NCBI GenBank assembly: GCA_050742155.1
Contig: JBOGFC010000076.1
Location: 1 to 17,144 of the forward strand
Length of the DNA stretch: 17,144 bases
Direction: 5' to 3'
Origin: JBOGFC01 sp050742155
Lineage (GTDB): Bacteria; Actinomycetota; Acidimicrobiia; Spongiisociales; JALYHC01
Shown here: positions 12,839 through 17,144 of the stretch, piece by piece
Numbering within the stretch: position 1 is the first letter of the stretch
Layout: each line of letters opens with the position of its first letter
The notes under the pieces: generated by a model
Database searches by the model: none
What the model saw: the letters and a program-made list of their open reading frames with translations, nothing else
What the model was told of the DNA's origin: nothing
Program-made: the position numbers and the translations under genes

Positions 12839-14112
12839 GACTCTGCCTCCCTCGGCTCGACGATGAGTTCCAACCCCTCCATGCCTACCACTTCCACCGT
12901 TTCCCCCGGTCGAAGTGGTCGCCCCGGGCTGCGGGCCTTCCACCAGGTCCCGTCCAGCAGCAGCTGGCCGGTCTGCCCGCCGGCGTTGTCCACGGTGGCC
13001 GTCCTGCCCAGGAGGGCGCCCTCGCCGAGGAGGGCGGGTGCCCGGCGGGCCCGCCAGGCCAGACGCCCGGCCAGGACCGACCCCAGCCCCACCACCACCG
13101 CTGCCGGCCAGAGGACGGCTGGGCTGATGGCCAGCGGTCCCTCGAAGAGGAAGATGCCGGCCAGGACGAGGGCGATGGCCCCCCCGGCGGCGAAGACCCC
13201 CACTCCGGGGACGAACAGCTCGGCGGCCAAGAGACCGGCGGCCAGCACCAGAAGGGCGATCCCGGCCAGATTGAAGGGGAGCACCGCCAGAGCGAAGAAG
13301 CCCAGGATGAGGAGGATGACCCCCATGATCCCGCCCAGCCCCATGCCGGGGTTGGCCAGCTCGTAGAGGATCGCCAGGGTCCCCAGTGAGAGGAAGAGAA
13401 AGGCCAGGTTCGGGTCGGCCAGCCGCTCGAGGATCCGTCGGAGGGCGCCCATCTCGTAGCGCACCTCCTCCGCCCCGACCGTCTCCAGCCTCACCGAGGC
13501 GCCTCCGCCCAGCTCCACTTCCCGACCGTCGATGGTCTGGAGGAGCCCCGCCAGGTCCCCTGCGATCAGGTCGACCACGTCCTCCTCCGCGGCCTCAGTG
13601 GCGGTGATCGACCGTCCCTCCCGAACGGCCGCCTCGGCGAACTCCGTGCTGCGGTTCCGCACTTCGGCCACGGAGACGGCGAAGGCCACCGCGTCGTTGA
13701 TGATCTTGTCGGTGATCTCCCCGCCTCCCAGGTCGACCGGAGTGGCTGCCCCGATCGAGGTGCCGGGCGCCATGGCGGCCACATGGGCGGCCATGGTGAC
13801 GAAGGTCCCGGCGGAGGCCGCCCGAGCCCCCGAGGGGCTCACGTAGACGACCACCGGGACCGGAGCGTTGAGAAAGCCCTGCACGATCTCCCTCATCGAG
13901 TCGTCCAGCCCTCCGGGCGTGTCGAGCTCAACGAGGAAGGCGACGTGCCCTTCCCGCTCGGCCCGCTCCACCCCCTCCAGCAGGTGATCGGCGGAGACGG
14001 GGGTGATCGGCCCGTCGACCCGGGTCACCAGCACCGTGGGACCCTGAGCGCCCGCCTGCCCGGCGCCGACGGCCAGGAAAAGGAGGATCGCCCCGAGCGG
14101 ATACAGCGCCAT
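12835..14112 (-). CDS. NfeD family membrane serine protease (long form, NfeD1b-like)
   Basis: 425 residues, the long NfeD type with an N-terminal ClpP-like protease domain. A signal peptide (about 1-22, MALYPLGAILLFLAVGAGQA then GA) precedes 'FLVELDTPGGLDDSMREIV' and 'SGARAASAGTFVTMAA', in which Ser100 fits the nucleophile; Lys136 in 'EITDKIINDA' fits the general base of the Ser-Lys dyad. Four or so membrane helices follow (about 235-345). The C-terminal NfeD OB-fold domain (LLGRTATVDNAGGQTGQLLL to about 420) is complete. The partner slipin overlaps at its stop. The ATG at 14112 stands 6 bp after a TAGGGT box, with no Shine-Dalgarno. Confidence 0.94.
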   Translation of the reverse strand: MALYPLGAILLFLAVGAGQAGAQGPTVLVTRVDGPITPVSADHLLEGVERAEREGHVAFLVELDTPGGLDDSMREIVQGFLNAPVPVVVYVSPSGARAASAGTFVTMAAHVAAMAPGTSIGAATPVDLGGGEITDKIINDAVAFAVSVAEVRNRSTEFAEAAVREGRSITATEAAEEDVVDLIAGDLAGLLQTIDGREVELGGGASVRLETVGAEEVRYEMGALRRILERLADPNLAFLFLSLGTLAILYELANPGMGLGGIMGVILLILGFFALAVLPFNLAGIALLVLAAGLLAAELFVPGVGVFAAGGAIALVLAGIFLFEGPLAISPAVLWPAAVVVGLGSVLAGRLAWRARRAPALLGEGALLGRTATVDNAGGQTGQLLLDGTWWKARSPGRPLRPGETVEVVGMEGLELIVEPREAES

Positions 14113-14118
14113 GGGTCA

Positions 14119-14124
14119 ACCCTA
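14119..14124 (-). promoter_or_regulatory. Putative -10 box of the nfeD-slipin operon
   Basis: TAGGGT on the minus strand ends 6 bp before the nfeD ATG, in the 89-bp gap after the dienelactone-hydrolase gene. The rest of that gap shows no other convincing feature. Confidence 0.4.
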
Positions 14125-14201
14125 TTCGGGCTGCGGGCGGAACGGGCAGCTGCAACGACGAACCTAAGGCTTGGCTGTACCGAAGCGGTTCAATCCTGCC
14201 T

Positions 14202-14957
14202 TCAGTTCGCCGGGTCCGTGAACTCGAGGATGCGCCTCCAGGCGTCCGCGCAGGCCTCGGCGTGCTCGTCCATCGTGCGGTCGAAGAAGCTGTGCGGGGC
14301 ACCCGGGTAGACCACCATCCGGTGGGGAACGCCCGCCGCTTCGAGGGCGGCGTCGTAGGCCTCGATGTCGGCGGCCGGGATCCCCTGGTCGGCCCCGCCG
14401 TACAGGGCCAGCACCGGGCACCGCACCGGCCCTTCCCGCGCCTCGGCGAGCGGTGACCTTCCCTCCGGGCCCTGGCGGGTCGGCGAGCCGTAGAACCCGA
14501 TCACCCCGTCGATCCCCGGACGGGAGGCCTGCAGCAATGCCTGCCTTCCTCCGAAGCAGAACCCCACCACGAATACCCGGCCGCAGCCCAGCCCGCGGAG
14601 GTGAGCGGCCGCCGCCCGGACGTCCGAGGCGACCTGCTCGTCGGTCACCCTCTCCCGATGGGGGGCGAAGTCGAAATCATCGTCCCGGTAAGCGGTCCCG
14701 GCCGTGCGGGAATAGAGGTCGATGGCCAGGGCATGCAGGCCGGCCTGGGCGAACGCCTCCGCCAGCAGCTCGTAGTACGGGTGGAGGCCCCGGACGTCGG
14801 GGAGGATGACGATGCCCGGAGCGTCGGCCGCCGAGGTGGCGGCCAGCCGGGCGGCCACCTCCGTCCCGTCCCCGCCGGCGAGAGTCAGCCGGCGGCCACC
14901 GGCCGACGCTCCCGTACGGGGCGGCTGGGGAGGCCGGGCGACGCCGTCGAAGCACAT
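14202..14957 (-). CDS. Dienelactone hydrolase family protein
   Basis: 251 residues with an alpha/beta-hydrolase fold. The DLH catalytic triad can be read: Cys134 in 'VVGFCFGGRQAL' (Cys in place of the usual Ser, typical of DLH), Asp190 in 'YGGADQGIP' and His222 in 'YPGAPHSFFD'. An early 'GIVILPDVRGLHPYYELLAE' and 'LHALAIDLYSRT' are also typical. Family members open lactones or hydrolyse esters; no aromatic-degradation genes are nearby, so substrate is unknown and the name is a family label only. The ATG is 3 bp after the phosphoglycerate mutase stop, so the two are almost certainly co-transcribed. The first ~20 residues (MCFDGVARPPQPPRTG) form a flexible leader. Confidence 0.9.
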   Translation of the reverse strand: MCFDGVARPPQPPRTGASAGGRRLTLAGGDGTEVAARLAATSAADAPGIVILPDVRGLHPYYELLAEAFAQAGLHALAIDLYSRTAGTAYRDDDFDFAPHRERVTDEQVASDVRAAAAHLRGLGCGRVFVVGFCFGGRQALLQASRPGIDGVIGFYGSPTRQGPEGRSPLAEAREGPVRCPVLALYGGADQGIPAADIEAYDAALEAAGVPHRMVVYPGAPHSFFDRTMDEHAEACADAWRRILEFTDPAN

Positions 14958-14960
14958 GGG

Positions 14961-16163
14961 TCAGGCCCCGTACTTCTGCAGGCGGCCCGCGTTGGCCAGC
15001 ATGAGCGGCATGAGGTGGAGGCTGGGCCGCACCCCCAGCCCACCTCGCAGGCACCAGCGCTCTCCGAACCTGTCCACCTCGTCCCGGCCGCAGCGCTCGC
15101 TCCACAGCACCACCGGCACAGGATGCCAGGAGTGGGCGGCCATCTGCGAAGGGGTGGCGTGATCACCGGTCACCACCAGCACGTCCGGGCCGAGCTCCCG
15201 GATCGAGGTGAGCGCCCCGTCCAGCCGCTCGATGGCGGCCACCTTCCCGGACCGGTCGCCGTCCTCCCCCGCCGAGTCGCTCGTCTTGTGATGGAAGAAG
15301 AAATAGTCGAACCGCCCCCACGATCCGGCCAACAGGTCCAGCTGCTGCCCCAGGGATCCGGGCGATCCCAGCACTTCCATCCCCAGCAGGCGGGCCAGCC
15401 CCCGGTACATCGGGTAAACCGCCGCCGCCGCCGCCCGGAGGCCGTAACGGTCGCTTAGGGAAGGCAGCTCCCGATGCGAGTCGAACCCCCGCAGGAGCAA
15501 GCCGTTGGCTCTCGGCCCTCCGGCCAGCACCCCGCCGGCCTGGGCGGAGAGCTCCTCCACCAGCTCGGAGGTGAGCTTGGCGGCCGGATCGAGCGCCGCC
15601 GGGCGAGCGGGCGGAACGCCGGCCCATTGCGGGTCGGTGTCGGCCACCCGGGGGTCGAGGCCCTCGCCGCGCAGGACCACCAGCAGGCGATGTTCCCGCT
15701 CGTGACGGAAGAAGACCTCCACCCCGTCCAGCTCCACTCCCTCCTGGAGCAGCTCGACGGCCGCCCGGCCCTCCTCGTCCGAGGGTCGCCCGGCGCGGCG
15801 GTCCACGACTCTCCCCTGCTCATCGAGGATGCACAGGTTGCCCCGGGCGGCTACGTCGCCCGGCTCGAGCCGGAAGCCCAGTCCGGCGGCGCTGAGCGCC
15901 CCCCGCCCCAGCTGGTGCTCCTGCGGGTCGTAGCCGAACAGGGCCAGGTGGCTGGGGCCCGAGCCGGGGGTGATCCCGGGCCCGACCGGCTCCAGCAGTC
16001 CGGTCACCCCATCGGCGGCCAGTCGATCGAGATTGGGGGTCACCGCCTCCTCCAGCTCGCTGGGGTGCCGGGAGTCCGCATAGCCGCCCAGGCCGTCCAG
16101 TACGACCAGGACCAGCTTGGTCTCGGCAGGTTGCAGGAGCGGAGCCACGTCCACGCGGCTCAT
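14961..16163 (-). CDS. apgM: 2,3-bisphosphoglycerate-independent phosphoglycerate mutase, archaeal type (ApgM)
   Basis: 400 residues from the ATG (397 from GTG 16154). It belongs to the alkaline-phosphatase superfamily and interconverts 3- and 2-phosphoglycerate in glycolysis. 'LVLVVLDGLGGYAD' carries the first metal Asp, 'GITPGSGPSHLALFGYDP' holds the nucleophile Ser71, 'GRGALSAAGLGF' and 'ARGNLCIL' follow, and 'VYPMYRGLARLLGM', 'FFHHKTSDSAGEDGD' and 'VLVVTGDHATPSQMAAHSWH' complete the metal sites near the C-terminus. The GTG at 16154 lies exactly 7 bp after a TAGGAT box, while the ATG at 16163 overlaps that box, so the GTG may be the true start. It is followed by the DLH-family gene and diverges from an EamA permease. 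Confidence 0.93.
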   Translation of the reverse strand: MSRVDVAPLLQPAETKLVLVVLDGLGGYADSRHPSELEEAVTPNLDRLAADGVTGLLEPVGPGITPGSGPSHLALFGYDPQEHQLGRGALSAAGLGFRLEPGDVAARGNLCILDEQGRVVDRRAGRPSDEEGRAAVELLQEGVELDGVEVFFRHEREHRLLVVLRGEGLDPRVADTDPQWAGVPPARPAALDPAAKLTSELVEELSAQAGGVLAGGPRANGLLLRGFDSHRELPSLSDRYGLRAAAAAVYPMYRGLARLLGMEVLGSPGSLGQQLDLLAGSWGRFDYFFFHHKTSDSAGEDGDRSGKVAAIERLDGALTSIRELGPDVLVVTGDHATPSQMAAHSWHPVPVVLWSERCGRDEVDRFGERWCLRGGLGVRPSLHLMPLMLANAGRLQKYGA

Positions 16164-16167
16164 CCTA
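16162..16167 (-). promoter_or_regulatory. Putative -10 box of apgM
   Basis: TAGGAT on the minus strand ends 7 bp before GTG 16154 and overlaps the ATG at 16163. It shares two bases with the putative -10 of the divergent permease gene (16166-16171). Confidence 0.4.
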
Positions 16168-16171
16168 CGAT
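16166..16171 (+). promoter_or_regulatory. Putative -10 box of the EamA permease gene
   Basis: TACGAT ends 9 bp before the ATG at 16181. It overlaps the divergent apgM box by two bases, so polymerase could hardly occupy both at once. Confidence 0.35.
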
Positions 16172-16180
16172 GCCGCCTTC

Positions 16181-17095
16181 ATGTCCCGACGCCGCATCTG
16201 GGCCGCGCTCCTCCTGGCCAGCCTCGGTTGGGGAACCGGCGGGGTCGCCTCTCGGGCGGCCCTGCTGATGGGAGTGCCGCCGGTCACCTTGACCGCTCTA
16301 CGCACCGCGTTGGCGGCCCTGGCCGTGATCGCCTACCTGCTGGCCACCGGCAAGCATCGCCCCACCACCGGGAGTCACTGGTGGGTGGGCCTGATCCTCG
16401 GGACGGTCAGCGTGGCGGCCCCCTTCCTGTTCTTCACGCTCTCCGTGCAGTACGTGTCGGCCGGGTTCTCCGGGTTGCTCACCGCCCTCGTCCCGGCGGC
16501 CACCGCGCTCTGGGCCCATGCCCTCCTGGCCGGTGAACCCCTCCACCTGCGCAAGGCGGCCGGCTTGTCGGTGGCCTTCGCCGGGGCCGGCCTCCTCATG
16601 CTGTCCGGCGAGTCCGGGATTCCCACCGGGGGCCGTCCGGTGCTCGGTGCCGGCTTCGCCCTGGTCGGAGTGGCCTGTGCCTCCTTCGGAGGGGTCTACG
16701 CCAAGCGGCACACCAGCCGGTACTCGATCATGGAGCTGCTCGGCCCTCAGTTCACCACCGGCGCCCTGGCCCTGGCGGTGGCGAGCCTCGTCCTGGAAGG
16801 GTTCTCGGCGGCCGAGGTGCCTGCCCGCGCTTGGCTGGTAATCGTCTACCTGGCGCTGGCCTCGAGCTTCCTCCCCTTCGTGCTCTTCTATTGGGTGCTG
16901 CAACGGGTCACCGCCACGCGGGCCTCGCTGGTGGCCTACATCGTCCCGCTCATCGCCGTCACGGCCGGGGTGCTGGTGCTGAGCGAGCAGCTCACGGCGG
17001 GCATGGTGAGCGGCGGGGCGCTCATCCTCCTGGGGGTGGTGCTGGTGGACCGGCTGGAGGAGCGGGCCCCCCTCCCGGCCGCTCCGACGACCTGA
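16181..17095 (+). CDS. EamA/DMT family permease
   Basis: 304 residues and about ten hydrophobic segments arranged as two EamA repeats. The first repeat starts 'AALLLASLGWGTGGVASRAA' and includes 'PPVTLTALRTALAALAVIAYLLA', 'FLFFTLSVQYVSAGFSGLLT' and 'PAATALWAHALLAGEPL'. The second covers 'GAGFALVGVACASFGGVYAK', 'YLALASSFLPFVLFYWVLQR' and 'ASLVAYIVPLIAVTAGVLVL', then 'LSEQLTAGMVSGGALILLGV'. Members of the drug/metabolite transporter superfamily move small metabolites across the cytoplasmic membrane; the substrate cannot be told from sequence. The ATG is 17 bp from the divergent apgM start and has no Shine-Dalgarno, so a leaderless message is plausible. Confidence 0.92.
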   Translation: MSRRRIWAALLLASLGWGTGGVASRAALLMGVPPVTLTALRTALAALAVIAYLLATGKHRPTTGSHWWVGLILGTVSVAAPFLFFTLSVQYVSAGFSGLLTALVPAATALWAHALLAGEPLHLRKAAGLSVAFAGAGLLMLSGESGIPTGGRPVLGAGFALVGVACASFGGVYAKRHTSRYSIMELLGPQFTTGALALAVASLVLEGFSAAEVPARAWLVIVYLALASSFLPFVLFYWVLQRVTATRASLVAYIVPLIAVTAGVLVLSEQLTAGMVSGGALILLGVVLVDRLEERAPLPAAPTT

Positions 17096-17144
17096 CACGC
17101 GCCCCGCTGGCCACCTCGAACCCGGCCCAGAGCAGGGCCGCCCC

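Noticed and set aside
14184..14200. AGCGGTTCAATCCTGCC resembles a tRNA T-arm
   Set aside because: No matching acceptor stem, D-arm or anticodon arm on either side, and the T-stem has a mismatch and a wobble; a chance match is likely. A tRNA-fragment attachment site has no supporting integrase nearby.
17024..17144. Minus-strand open frame entering from the right edge (reads ALLWAGFEVASGAR)
   Set aside because: Too short to judge, and its first stop lies about 70 bp inside the EamA gene; the 49 bases after the permease stop show nothing else I can support.

Overview
The window is high-GC DNA, densely packed with genes, and reads as the chromosome of an actinomycete-like bacterium (Actinomycetota, perhaps Acidimicrobiia). 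The phylum call is an inference. It rests on high GC, very short intergenic gaps, a MurA with Asp in place of the usual catalytic Cys (as in mycobacteria), a deoC-ALDH-ALDH cluster, and many starts lying 6-9 bp after a TANNNT box, as in actinobacterial leaderless genes. There is no sign of phage, insertion sequence, CRISPR, rRNA or tRNA. All gaps are under 100 bp.

Layout. Positions 1-5203 are all on the minus strand: (in transcription order) a PsbP/DcrB-like lipoprotein, murA, a SpoIID/LytB protein, a NifU-like Fe-S scaffold, meaB, a GerW/YtfJ-family protein, and the start of an enoyl-CoA hydratase cut by the window edge. murA followed by spoIID is the same order as in Bacillus. From 5234, rpiB and pgl run rightward in overlap and converge on a short 6-phosphogluconate dehydrogenase (minus), giving a pentose-phosphate cluster. 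Positions 7450-8168 hold a HEPN/MNT toxin-antitoxin-like pair whose HEPN gene appears frameshifted in a G/C homopolymer. Positions 8244-11633 (minus) are deoC, a full aldehyde dehydrogenase and a short ALDH-like protein lacking the catalytic residues. This set suits deoxyribose-5-phosphate breakdown to glyceraldehyde-3-phosphate and acetaldehyde, with oxidation of the acetaldehyde.

Positions 11682-12071 (plus) encode a small two-helix membrane protein with a cysteine pair. It ends tail-to-tail, with overlapping stop codons, on an nfeD-slipin pair (12068-14112, minus). Then come a dienelactone-hydrolase-family protein and an archaeal-type phosphoglycerate mutase (14202-16163, minus). A divergent EamA/DMT permease (16181-17095, plus) fills the right end.

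Regulation is visible mainly as TANNNT boxes just upstream of start codons, several in very tight divergent pairs (5204-5233, 11634-11681, 16164-16180). Within operons, genes are joined by TAATG, TGATG or ATGA overlaps. The most notable points are the degenerate ALDH partner and the inverted-repeat-rich spacer before it, the broken HEPN gene, the murA-spoIID plus gerW content in an organism not obviously a spore former, and the recurrent leaderless-type promoter layout.
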